NCBI GenBank assembly: GCA_049644345.1
Contig: JBARRS010000176.1
Span: forward strand, 1-13,992
DNA: 13,992 nucleotides
Direction: 5' to 3'
DNA from: JBARRS01 sp049644345
Lineage (GTDB): Bacteria > Actinomycetota > Thermoleophilia > Gaiellales > Gaiellaceae
Shown here: positions 1-6,649 of the stretch, in pieces
How positions within the stretch are numbered: the stretch's first letter is position 1
How the letters are laid out: every line of letters starts with the position of its first letter
Notes under the pieces: model-generated
Told to the model about the DNA's origin: nothing
Databases searched by the model: none
Seen by the model: the letters and a program-made list of their open reading frames with translations, nothing else
Translations under genes and position numbers: made by a program

Positions 1-252
1 TGCGAACGACTCGAACTGCTCATTTCGCCCGGAGAATGCATTTGCCGCGTCGATCGCGATCTTCCCGTCGAGACCGCTGACGTTGCCGAGCGCTTCCGAG
101 ATCGACCCGGACGGAACCGCGACGAGGACGACGTCGGCATCCGAGGCGTCCCCGCCTTCGCGCCCGAGCGTCGTCACCTTGTGACCCGCCCGCTCCCAGA
201 GGCGGGCGAGCCCGCCGCCGATGTTTCCCCTGCCGATTGTCGTGATGTTCAT
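1..252 (-). CDS. NADP oxidoreductase, coenzyme F420-dependent family (partial, C-terminus beyond window edge)
   Basis: The 84 visible residues form the start of a Rossmann fold: MNITTIGRGNIGGGLARLW carries the dinucleotide-binding glycine pattern (GRGNIG), followed by a basic turn (GREGG, after HKVTTL) suited to NADP and by the strand ADVVLVAVPSGSI. This matches the N-terminus of the NADP_oxidored/F420-dependent family, whose members pass hydride between NADPH and F420 or reduce related substrates. The visible part cannot distinguish a true F420 reductase from a generic family member. The ATG at 252 places the fold at residue 2 as usual. No clear Shine-Dalgarno precedes it. It lies 37 nt after the stop of the upstream cyclase gene on the same strand, so cotranscription is possible. 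The frame stays open to the window edge. Confidence 0.8.
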   Translation of the reverse strand, partial: MNITTIGRGNIGGGLARLWERAGHKVTTLGREGGDASDADVVLVAVPSGSISEALGNVSGLDGKIAIDAANAFSGRNEQFESFA

Positions 253-289
253 GCAGGCTCAAACGCTCGGCGCGGCGGTCCGATTCCGC

Positions 290-3200
290 TCAAGACCGCC
301 CCGTGACAGCCTCGGTGTCGCGGGGAGTCCCAGACGTCTGTCCAGACCGCTCGAGCCACGGTGTCGCCTCGAGTCGCGCGAACAACTCCTGAGCCTCGGC
401 GAGCACCAGCTCTCCCTCGCCGGCTCGGCCCTCGGCCACAAGCCACTCGGAATGCTCGAGCAGGGTGACGGCAAGCCAGAAGGGAATCTCGAGCTCGCGG
501 AAGACTCGCGCGGCAGCCTCGTAGTCCGCCTCGTTGCCGTCCACGCGTGCCCGAAAGCGATGTGCCTGCGCCTCGAGATAGGGGGATCGTCTCCCTGGGG
601 GAGCATCCTCCATGAACGCAAGCAGCTCGCGCGTCTTCGCGGAGTCTCCAAGCACGATCGCAGCTTCGAGCGCCGCGACGAGCCCCTGCTTGACCCCCTG
701 CTGGCCGTAGCCGAGCGTCCGCGCCGCATCGATCGTCGCTTCGCCGTCCGCGAGCGCTTCGGGGAGACGTCCCTCCGCCTGCTTCAACGACGCCCCGGCC
801 CCGAGATAGACGACGCGATCCTGCACGTCGGTCGAGCCCTCGAGATGCGAGAAGAGCGAGAAGACCTTCCGCGCTTCGTCGAGCCGCCCGCGCTGCAGAT
901 GGATCTCGACGACGGACGACAAGAGGCTGAGCAGCACTCCACCGGATTGTGTCTGCTCCTCGGTCGGTTCCTCTATCGCCCCGAGCGCCTCGTCCCAGCG
1001 GCCCAGCATGTAGAGCGGATAGGTCATCTCGGCAAGCGCCGCCCATTCGAAGGGTCTGCTGCCGAACTTGCGGGCGAGCGCCAGACACTCCTGGAGATAG
1101 TCGAGCGCATCGCGGTACCTGTCGCGGCGGAACTCGCGGTCGGAGAGGATGAAGTAGGCCGTGCTCGCGTCCTCGGCCAGATCGTGCGCGAGCGCGATCT
1201 CGAGCGCGTGCTTCATGAGCGCGGTTGACTCCTCCACATGCCCGCGGCTGAACGCGATCGCGCCCTTGGCTCGAAGGGCGAGCGCGAGTTGCTTCGGATA
1301 CGCGTGGGCCTCGGAGATGTCGAGCGCAAGCTCTCCTCGCTCGGACGCCCGCTCCAGATCTCCGCTGAACCAGTGACTGCGGCTCAACTGGGCGGCCAGC
1401 ATGGCGAGGTCCTCGTCGGGCTCGTCGCCTGAGATGACGTCGAAGGCACGCTCCATGCGCGCCAGCGCTTCGTCGCGATGACCCGTGAAGCCCAGAATGT
1501 GGCCGAGCCTGCCGGAGACGCGAGCCGCGGTGTGCGTCTCGCCCTCGCTCTCGTAGATCGCGATCGACTCTACGAGCAGCTCCCGCGCCGCGTCGGGATC
1601 GGCTGCTCTTTGGGCCATCTCGCCGGCACGGGCGAGGAGCGAAGCGCGCTCCAGAGGCTCGTCGGTCAGGCTGCAGGCCTGCTCGAAGTAGCGGCGCGCC
1701 TCGGCCGCCGCGGCCAGCGAGGCCGCGCGCTCGCCGGCGCGGCCGAGCAGTTGACGCGCCTTCTCCCTGATCTCGGCGGCGTCGTCTGCGTCGGGCACTG
1801 CCTGATACGCGTCGAGGTAGTGCGAGGCGATCACCTCGATCACCTCTTCTTGCTCCCCCGAGAAGGCCGAGTCCAAATAGGCAGCGGCAGCGAGATGCCT
1901 GGCGCGGCGCTCGCGCTTCGAGAGCGTCTCGTATGCGACGTGACGGACAAGGTCCTGGAGGAAGCCGTACTGGCCATGCTCGGGCGAACGCGGATCTCCC
2001 TGGACGCCGAGCACCTCCTTGCGCGTGAGCGAGACAACGAGGGGCTCGAGCCCCTCGGCGTCGAGACCGGAGAGGGCCATGAGAGCCTGCTTCGTGAATG
2101 TTTTTCCGAGCACGGATGCGTCCTCCAGCAGCCGGCGCTCCTCGGCCGTAAGGCCGTCGAGCCGAGCGGCGATCAGCGCTTGCAGCGTCTCCGGCACCTC
2201 GAGCGCCTCGACGGCTCCGCTGAGCCCGTACGACGAGCCCTCCTGGACGAGCAGGCGGCGGTCGAGGAGCATCCGCACCGTCTCGACCGCGTACAGGGGG
2301 ACACCTTCCGCCCGGGCGAGGATCTGCTCGCGAAGCGTCTGGGGCAGGCCGGGCACGAGCCCCGTCAGGAGCTCCTCCATCGCCTCCTGCGAGAGCGGCT
2401 CGATGTAGAGCGAGGTGAAGCTCCGCTGGCCTGCGCCCCAGGTCGGGCGGCGCTCGAGCAGCTCGGGCCGCGCCAGGGTCACGACGAAGATCGGGTGGTT
2501 GCGGGACCAGTCGAGCAGGTACTCGACGAAGTCGAGCAAGCTGGCATCGGCCCACTGCATGTCCTCGAATGCGAGCACCGTCGGATAGCCGTCGGCCAGC
2601 CGCTCGAAGAACAGGCGCCAGGCGGCGAACAGGTCCTGCTTGTCGCGGGCTTGATGCTCGGCCAGACCCAGCAGGTGGGCGAGCCGCGGTTCGACGAAGC
2701 TTCGCTCCTCCGCGTCGAGGAAATGCTCGTCGAGCGTCGAGCGCAGCTTCTCGGCGGCCGAGGCGGGCTCCTCGTCCTCCGAGATCCGGCAGCGCATGCG
2801 CACCATGTCGGCGAGCGCCCAGTAGGTGACCCCCTCGCCGTAAGGGAGGCAGCGGCCGCGGTGCCAGTAGATCGTCTCGGCGATCCCGTCGAAGTACTTG
2901 TAGAACTCCCAGGCAAGGCGCGACTTTCCGATGCCGGCGATGCCCGTGACGGACACGAGGTGCCCCTTGCGCTCGTCGGCACAGCCGTGGAAGAGGTCCT
3001 TGATCTGGCGGAGCTCCCGGTCGCGGCCGACGAAGGGAGCCTCGAGCCCCTCCGACTTGAGGGAGCCCCGCAGCCCGGAGACGACGCGGCGGGCCTTCCA
3101 CAGCGGAACGAGCCCCTCCTTGCCCTTCAGCTCGAACGAGCCGGCCTCCTCATAGACGATGGTCTGCTCGGTGGCGCGGCGCGTCGACTCGCCGACGTAG

Positions 3201-3820
3201 ACGCTCCCCGGCTCCGCGAGCGCCTGCAGCCGGGAGGCTGTGTTGACGAGATCGCCTGCGACCATCCCCTCGCCCTCCGCGCCGAGCGTGACCGCGGCCT
3301 CGCCCGTCAGGACTCCCGCGCGCGCGCGCAGCTCCTCGTCGCCGATCTCCTGACCGAGCGCCGAGACGGCTGCGATCAGGTCGAGCGCAGCTCGAACAGC
3401 CCGCTCGGCGTCGTCCTCGGTCGCCGTCGGCGTTCCCCAGACCGCCATCACCGCGTCACCGATGAACTTCTCCACCGTGCCGCCGTAGAGCGAGATGATT
3501 CGCCGGCAGGTGTCGAAGTAGCGGGAGAGCAGCTCCCGCACCTCCTCGGCGTCCTTCGCCTCGGAGAGGGTCGTGAACCCGACGAGGTCGGCGAAGAGCA
3601 CCGAGACGAGCCGACGCTCCGAGGCGGGCGCCTCACGCGGAGCTGCGGGAGTCGATGCCGCCGCATCTCCTGTCAGCGCAGAGCCGCACTCACCACAGAA
3701 CCGCTCGCCGGGCTCGTTCGCCGTCCCGCAGGCGGGGCAGATCAGGGCCAGGGACTGGCCACATTCCGCGCAGAACTTGCGCCCTTCCCGGTTCTCGGTG
3801 CCGCAGCTCGGACAGAGCAT
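290..3820 (-). CDS. Class III adenylate/guanylate cyclase with N-terminal double zinc ribbon, AAA ATPase and TPR domains
   Basis: A 1176-residue multidomain regulator. Two zinc ribbons open it (C3/C6/C17/C20 and C28/C31/C42/C45). A class III cyclase domain follows (about 68-245) with both metal aspartates (D78 in FADLVGFT, D122 in FIGDAVMAVWG), the purine-selecting K118 and D190, and transition-state N193 and R197 in AGDLVNTASRL. It therefore looks catalytically intact and ATP-selective. A STAND/AAA-type ATPase follows (FVGRDREL at 263; Walker A GIAGIGKS, 293-300; Walker B TVLAFED, 414-420), then helical TPR-like repeats from about 700 to 1160. No membrane segment is visible, so it should be cytosolic. 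In this family the ATPase/TPR part is thought to sense a partner or ligand and gate cyclase activity; here the input is unknown. The ATG at 3820 puts the zinc ribbon at residue 3. The upstream SD is weak, and a TAGGCT -10-like hexamer (3838-3833) suggests a short leader. Confidence 0.95.
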   Translation of the reverse strand: MLCPSCGTENREGRKFCAECGQSLALICPACGTANEPGERFCGECGSALTGDAAASTPAAPREAPASERRLVSVLFADLVGFTTLSEAKDAEEVRELLSRYFDTCRRIISLYGGTVEKFIGDAVMAVWGTPTATEDDAERAVRAALDLIAAVSALGQEIGDEELRARAGVLTGEAAVTLGAEGEGMVAGDLVNTASRLQALAEPGSVYVGESTRRATEQTIVYEEAGSFELKGKEGLVPLWKARRVVSGLRGSLKSEGLEAPFVGRDRELRQIKDLFHGCADERKGHLVSVTGIAGIGKSRLAWEFYKYFDGIAETIYWHRGRCLPYGEGVTYWALADMVRMRCRISEDEEPASAAEKLRSTLDEHFLDAEERSFVEPRLAHLLGLAEHQARDKQDLFAAWRLFFERLADGYPTVLAFEDMQWADASLLDFVEYLLDWSRNHPIFVVTLARPELLERRPTWGAGQRSFTSLYIEPLSQEAMEELLTGLVPGLPQTLREQILARAEGVPLYAVETVRMLLDRRLLVQEGSSYGLSGAVEALEVPETLQALIAARLDGLTAEERRLLEDASVLGKTFTKQALMALSGLDAEGLEPLVVSLTRKEVLGVQGDPRSPEHGQYGFLQDLVRHVAYETLSKRERRARHLAAAAYLDSAFSGEQEEVIEVIASHYLDAYQAVPDADDAAEIREKARQLLGRAGERAASLAAAAEARRYFEQACSLTDEPLERASLLARAGEMAQRAADPDAARELLVESIAIYESEGETHTAARVSGRLGHILGFTGHRDEALARMERAFDVISGDEPDEDLAMLAAQLSRSHWFSGDLERASERGELALDISEAHAYPKQLALALRAKGAIAFSRGHVEESTALMKHALEIALAHDLAEDASTAYFILSDREFRRDRYRDALDYLQECLALARKFGSRPFEWAALAEMTYPLYMLGRWDEALGAIEEPTEEQTQSGGVLLSLLSSVVEIHLQRGRLDEARKVFSLFSHLEGSTDVQDRVVYLGAGASLKQAEGRLPEALADGEATIDAARTLGYGQQGVKQGLVAALEAAIVLGDSAKTRELLAFMEDAPPGRRSPYLEAQAHRFRARVDGNEADYEAAARVFRELEIPFWLAVTLLEHSEWLVAEGRAGEGELVLAEAQELFARLEATPWLERSGQTSGTPRDTEAVTGRS

Positions 3821-3895
3821 GGCGATGTGAAAAGCCTAGTCGCTCAGTCTTTGCGCGTTGCGTCGGTTAGACGGGGCGGACCCGGCCGAGTCACT

Positions 3896-4102
3896 CTAGC
3901 CCGCCGCCTGCCAGATCGACTCTGCCGCGGTGCGCAGGTTGACGCCTGCGGTGAGCGCCAGGAACGTCAGCGCCACCGTGCTGATCGCCAGCATGGCGTC
4001 GCGGTCGAGCACGTCGGACTTCTCGTCCAGGTGCCGCGTCATCGCTCCCACGTCGCCGTCCTCGTCGACGGCCTCCAGCAAGGCGAGCGCGAACTGGCGC
4101 AT
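3896..4102 (-). CDS. Hypothetical 68-residue protein with one hydrophobic segment
   Basis: I do not recognise a family. The protein begins MRQFALALLEAVDEDGDVG, has an acidic/polar first half and a hydrophobic stretch around residues 37-52 (AMLAISTVALTFLALT), and ends AESIWQAAG. That stretch could be a single membrane helix or a buried helix. Codons from the ATG at 4102 onward use G or C almost always in third position, a strong sign of real coding. The in-frame extension up to a TTG at 4168 has poor third-position GC (CGT, CGA, ACT, TAT, GCT), so I prefer the internal ATG. The SD is weak. A TATGCT -10-like hexamer lies about 22-27 nt upstream of the ATG. It lies 75 nt upstream of the cyclase start on the same strand, so a shared transcript is possible. 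Confidence 0.6.
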   Translation of the reverse strand: MRQFALALLEAVDEDGDVGAMTRHLDEKSDVLDRDAMLAISTVALTFLALTAGVNLRTAAESIWQAAG

Positions 4103-4194
4103 CGTCTCGGACGCAGACACAGCATAAGTGTGAGACCCGCGCCGGACGCCGGAACGAGTTCGACGCAAAGTGCGGGCGCGGTGTCGCGCGAAGT

Positions 4195-4221
4195 GTTCAC
4201 ATGGCCCCTCGGGAGGGGTAC
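4195..4221 (+). promoter_or_regulatory. Candidate alternative-sigma (SigB/SigF-like) promoter
   Basis: GTTCAC (4195-4200), a 15-nt spacer and GGGTAC (4216-4221) resemble the GTTT-N14-17-GGGTA pattern of actinobacterial stress sigma factors. A perfect inverted repeat (CCCCTC-GG-GAGGGG, 4205-4218) sits between and partly over the elements. TACGTT (4219-4224) would also serve as a TANNNT -10. It lies about 35 nt upstream of the strong SD of the next gene. The assignment rests on motif resemblance only. Confidence 0.35.
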
Positions 4222-4257
4222 GTTCATGCAGCCAGCCAAGCGGCGAAAGGAGGTTGT

Positions 4258-4725
4258 ATGGCCGGCTTTCGCACCATGGAAGCTTCGTCCCTTACCCGAC
4301 AGGCGCATCAGGCGGGGGACAAGATCAAGCAAGACATTCCGTTGCAGTACAAGAGTGAGCTCGCGAGCGTGATCACCGAGCTGACAGGCCGCGTCGATTT
4401 CGTGGCCAAGGGCCAGCCCCCGAAGACGAAGACGAACTACCAGGCCCTGGAGGCGTCAGCCCTCGCGCAACAGGCGCGCCACGTCATCTCGCAGATCGCC
4501 AGGAATATTCCTGTCGACAAACGCGACAGCCTCGGGATCATCGAGACCCTGGCGGATCGCGTCGAGTTTGCAGCGATCGGCGCTCCCGCCACGGTCAGCG
4601 CCCGAACGACGACGGGGGCCCGCACGCCGGCAAAAACACGTAAGCGGACCACACGAAGGGCGGCGGTCAAAAGATCGAGGCCCATGTCCAGGCCGGGGCC
4701 GATTCAAAGCGAAGTTCTGCCCTGA
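4258..4725 (+). CDS. Hypothetical protein with a two-fold internal repeat and a basic, histone-like C-terminal tail
   Basis: A 155-residue protein starting at the ATG at 4258, which has an excellent Shine-Dalgarno (AAAGGAGG, 4 nt upstream). An upstream in-frame ATG at 4201 lacks one and falls inside the putative promoter. The body is a tandem duplication: residues about 5-55 and 62-111 share the pattern EAS-x-L-x2-QA...I-x3-IP...RV-x-F-x-A-x-G-x-P, with one single-residue indel. Each unit looks like two or three amphipathic helices. Residues 112-145 form a Lys/Arg/Thr/Ala/Pro-rich tail (for example TPAKTRKRTTRRAAVKRSR) like the disordered DNA- or RNA-binding tails of bacterial histone-H1-like proteins. 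I recognise no named family. A nucleic-acid-binding or stress role is inference from the tail and the candidate stress promoter. Third-position GC falls in the tail. Confidence 0.85.
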   Translation: MAGFRTMEASSLTRQAHQAGDKIKQDIPLQYKSELASVITELTGRVDFVAKGQPPKTKTNYQALEASALAQQARHVISQIARNIPVDKRDSLGIIETLADRVEFAAIGAPATVSARTTTGARTPAKTRKRTTRRAAVKRSRPMSRPGPIQSEVLP

Positions 4726-4798
4726 ACCGGTCTTGATCCGGTGGGTCCCGTCACCGCAGGACGGGGCCTACCTCTTCTCGAAGGATTCCTCGGTAAAG

Positions 4799-5269
4799 AT
4801 GGCCAAGGAAGACGTCACCCGCGTGCTCGACGAGGCGGGAGCGGAGTACGACCTTCTCCCCCACGAGCACACCGAAGCGGCTCTCGCGGAAGCCCAGGCG
4901 CTGGGTCTCGATCCGGCAGACGTCGGCAAGACGCTGGTCGTGACGACGCCGGCCGGCTACATGCGCGCGGTCGTTCCGGCCGGAAGTCGACTAGACCTGC
5001 GCAAGCTGCGCGAGCTCGTCAGCGGGGGTAAGAAGCAGGTGCACCTCGCGACCGAGGAGGCGCTTCGCAGCGACTATTCCGAGTTCGAGCTCGGCGCGGT
5101 ACCGCCCTTCGGCGGCTCGCGCACCGATCCGGTCGTCGTCGACCGCCGCATCGCTGAGCGCCAGTCGGTCGTGCTCGAGGCGGGCTCGCACGACGAATCG
5201 CTCCGGCTCGCGACGGCGGATCTGATCCGGCTCACGAAGGGGGAAGTCGCGGACATCTGCCAGGATTAG
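4799..5269 (+). CDS. YbaK/EbsC family aminoacyl-tRNA deacylase-like protein
   Basis: A 156-residue protein, the normal length for a stand-alone YbaK domain. The family hydrolyses mischarged tRNAs (for example Cys-tRNAPro or Ala-tRNAPro) in the cytosol as trans-editing factors. Visible hallmarks are the N-terminal strand AEYDLLPHEHT, the DVGKTLVV motif holding the conserved lysine (K44) required for editing in the family, the strand MRAVVPAGSRLDLRKL, and the late GGSRTDPVVVD loop. The substrate cannot be told from sequence alone. The ATG at 4799 is preferred because it starts the domain at the usual place. The SD is poor (AAGGA lies 13 nt upstream). It follows the duplicated-repeat gene by 73 nt. 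Its stop codon overlaps that of the convergent gene on the other strand. Confidence 0.92.
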   Translation: MAKEDVTRVLDEAGAEYDLLPHEHTEAALAEAQALGLDPADVGKTLVVTTPAGYMRAVVPAGSRLDLRKLRELVSGGKKQVHLATEEALRSDYSEFELGAVPPFGGSRTDPVVVDRRIAERQSVVLEAGSHDESLRLATADLIRLTKGEVADICQD

Positions 5270-6258
5270 CTCTCCTCGCGCCTGCGGCCGGCGGCGAGCT
5301 CCGGCAGCGCGGACTGGTCGACGGAGTCCGCAGGGACGACCGCGACTCTGGCCTTGGTCGTCGCCCGCAGGGTCGCCGTCCTCGTCCCGCCCTCGAGCAA
5401 GGCCCGCTCGCCGAGCAGCGCGCCCGGGCCGACCTCGGCGACCGGCTCGCCGTCGGCGACGACCTCGAGCATGCCGTCCAGGAGCAGGTAGAGCTCGTTG
5501 CCCTCGTCGCCCTGCTCGACGAGCAGCTCGCCCTTGTCGAGCTTGCGCCGGTCGAGCTTCGCGCCACTACGCATGATCGAGGCCGAGAGCTCGCGCTCGA
5601 GCTCCGACTCGACCGCGGTCGTCAGCGCAGGCGAGTCCTCGATCCCCCACGGCGTGCGGTCGCCGTGCGCCTCTCGGTACCAGCGCTCGAAGTCGATCGT
5701 GCCCGACTTCTCGACGAGCTTCCCCGCGTCGTCGTAGAGCCAGTGCCGCGGGAAGGGGCTCGCGCCCGCGAGGGAGCCCTTCGCCGTGCCATCGGCGTAC
5801 AGGATCAGCTTCAGCGTCGTCCACGCGGAGGCGGATTGGATCCGGAAGAACGGCTTGCCCTTGACGCGGCGCGGCGCGGGCAGACCCATGTGGCCGCCGG
5901 CCGACTGGACGAACTGGACCCAGTCGTCGCCGATCTTCGGGTCCAGCTGGATCACCGGATACTTGACCGCCGGGAACGCGAGCTCGCGTGGGCCGAGCTT
6001 GATCCGCGTGACGCCGATGTGGCCGTCGCCGGAGTAGCCCTGGTCGACGATCTTGCCGTCCTCGACCTCGATCCAGGCGCTTAGCTCGTTCGCCTCGCGG
6101 AAGGCGTCTGCCTGACGCAAAGCCTCGAGGTCGTCGATCTTGTCGGGCGGCGGGTCGTCGTAGTGGGCGATGCCGGCGTCGAACGGCAGCTTGGGCATGC
6201 CGGAAATCGCCTCGGACGGAATCCAGGTGACCGACGTCACCGATGACTCGATGCGCAT
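5266..6258 (-). CDS. Cyclic-nucleotide-binding domain protein with an uncharacterised N-terminal domain
   Basis: A 330-residue protein. Residues about 232-312 form a cyclic-nucleotide-binding domain: LDKGELLVEQGDEGNELYLL, then the phosphate-binding cassette GERALLEGGTRTAT (283-296), with the Glu (E284) that contacts the ribose and the Arg (R293) that contacts the cyclic phosphate. It should therefore bind cAMP or cGMP. The first 220 residues match no domain I recognise. They are soluble and rich in Trp, Tyr and charged residues (FERWYREAHGDRTPWG), with no HTH, GGDEF or membrane helix. The binding domain is C-terminal, unlike CRP/FNR, so a direct transcription factor is unlikely. An enzyme or binding protein regulated by the nucleotide is inference. 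The ATG at 6258 has a good SD (GAGGGAGGG). It lies 60 nt downstream of the small membrane protein gene and may share its transcript. Confidence 0.93.
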   Translation of the reverse strand: MRIESSVTSVTWIPSEAISGMPKLPFDAGIAHYDDPPPDKIDDLEALRQADAFREANELSAWIEVEDGKIVDQGYSGDGHIGVTRIKLGPRELAFPAVKYPVIQLDPKIGDDWVQFVQSAGGHMGLPAPRRVKGKPFFRIQSASAWTTLKLILYADGTAKGSLAGASPFPRHWLYDDAGKLVEKSGTIDFERWYREAHGDRTPWGIEDSPALTTAVESELERELSASIMRSGAKLDRRKLDKGELLVEQGDEGNELYLLLDGMLEVVADGEPVAEVGPGALLGERALLEGGTRTATLRATTKARVAVVPADSVDQSALPELAAGRRREES

Positions 6259-6318
6259 TGGGTGCCCTCCCTCGCGTAGCAGGTTTCGCTCAACGCTAAC
6301 CCGCTTAAGGCGGGAGGT

Positions 6319-6510
6319 CTAGTCCCTACTCGAGCGCTTCTTGCGCCAGAACGCGAGGCCGCCGATGAGGCCGCCGAGCGCCCCGAGCGCCCCGAGCCCG
6401 CCGAAGAGCTTGGGCTTGTTCACGTCCCGCGCCTTCTTGCGGGCGGCGCGCTTGCCGAGCTTCATGACGAACCAGCCCACGATCGCGTTACGGCGATTGA
6501 CGATGCTCAC
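6319..6510 (-). CDS. Small glycine-rich membrane protein (63 residues), hypothetical
   Basis: The GTG at 6510 starts a 63-residue protein with a basic front half (KLGKRAARKKARDVNKPK), then a glycine/leucine/alanine-rich hydrophobic segment (FGGLGALGALGGLIGGLAF, 36-54) and a basic end (WRKKRSSRD). The hydrophobic part is long enough for one membrane helix and is full of small-xxx-small spacings that favour helix packing. Third-position GC is very high, which supports real coding. No Shine-Dalgarno precedes the GTG. Instead a TACGGT -10-like hexamer ends 6 nt before it, so the mRNA may be leaderless. I know of similar short basic/hydrophobic proteins in related actinobacteria but no assigned function. 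The cyclic-nucleotide-binding gene follows. Confidence 0.75.
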   Translation of the reverse strand: MSIVNRRNAIVGWFVMKLGKRAARKKARDVNKPKLFGGLGALGALGGLIGGLAFWRKKRSSRD

Positions 6511-6516
6511 GCTGAC

Positions 6517-6545
6517 ACCGTACCCGTCCGGCGCGCTCGCCTAAC
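6517..6545 (-). promoter_or_regulatory. Candidate promoter giving a leaderless transcript, SigB/SigF-like
   Basis: On the minus strand GTTAGG (6545-6540), a 14-nt spacer and GGGTAC (6525-6520) resemble the stress-sigma pattern. The overlapping TACGGT (6522-6517) also fits TANNNT. A start site 6-7 nt after it would fall on the GTG start codon of the 63-residue protein, which has no SD. Motif-level evidence only. Confidence 0.4.
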
Positions 6546-6560
6546 GGGGAAAGGAGGGAC

Positions 6561-6585
6561 GGGGCCGACGCCACCCGTCGGCCCC
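6561..6585 (-). terminator. Perfect 10-bp G/C stem-loop downstream of the ECF sigma gene
   Basis: GGGGCCGACG (6561-6570) and CGTCGGCCCC (6576-6585) are perfect inverted repeats with a 5-nt loop. The stem lies 64 nt past the stop of the sigma gene and just upstream of the promoter of the next minus-strand gene. On the minus strand it is followed by a pyrimidine-rich run (GTCCCTCCTTTCCCC) rather than a true U tract, so it is a good but atypical terminator, as is common in high-GC actinobacteria. It could also act in the plus direction. Confidence 0.55.
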
Positions 6586-6649
6586 AGTCAGGGACGAGGG
6601 CACATCCCACCCTGTAGACGTCCGAAGAGGCCGAAACCTTGCGCGGCGC

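Noticed and set aside
4120..4140. CACA-N7-TGTG dyad as a CRP/cAMP-receptor site
   Set aside because: The half-sites are in the reverse order from TGTGA-N6-TCACA and the arms are only 4 bp. No CRP gene is in the window.
4201..4257. Upstream ATG at 4201 as start of the duplicated-repeat protein
   Set aside because: It has no Shine-Dalgarno and falls within the putative promoter. The ATG at 4258 has AAAGGAGG at suitable spacing.
221..4372. Very long open frames on both strands over the cyclase gene (for example 249-3101 minus, 221-1228 plus and 1478-4372 plus)
   Set aside because: They are Arg/Gly/Ala/Pro-rich translations caused by high GC, without domains. The frame at 290-3820 carries clear zinc-ribbon, cyclase, ATPase and TPR motifs.
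4726..4798. Small hairpins (ACCGG...CCGGT, and CCCGTC...GACGGG) as a terminator between the repeat gene and the YbaK gene
   Set aside because: Stems are 5-6 bp with no U tract, and the genes are close and on the same strand, so a terminator is not supported.
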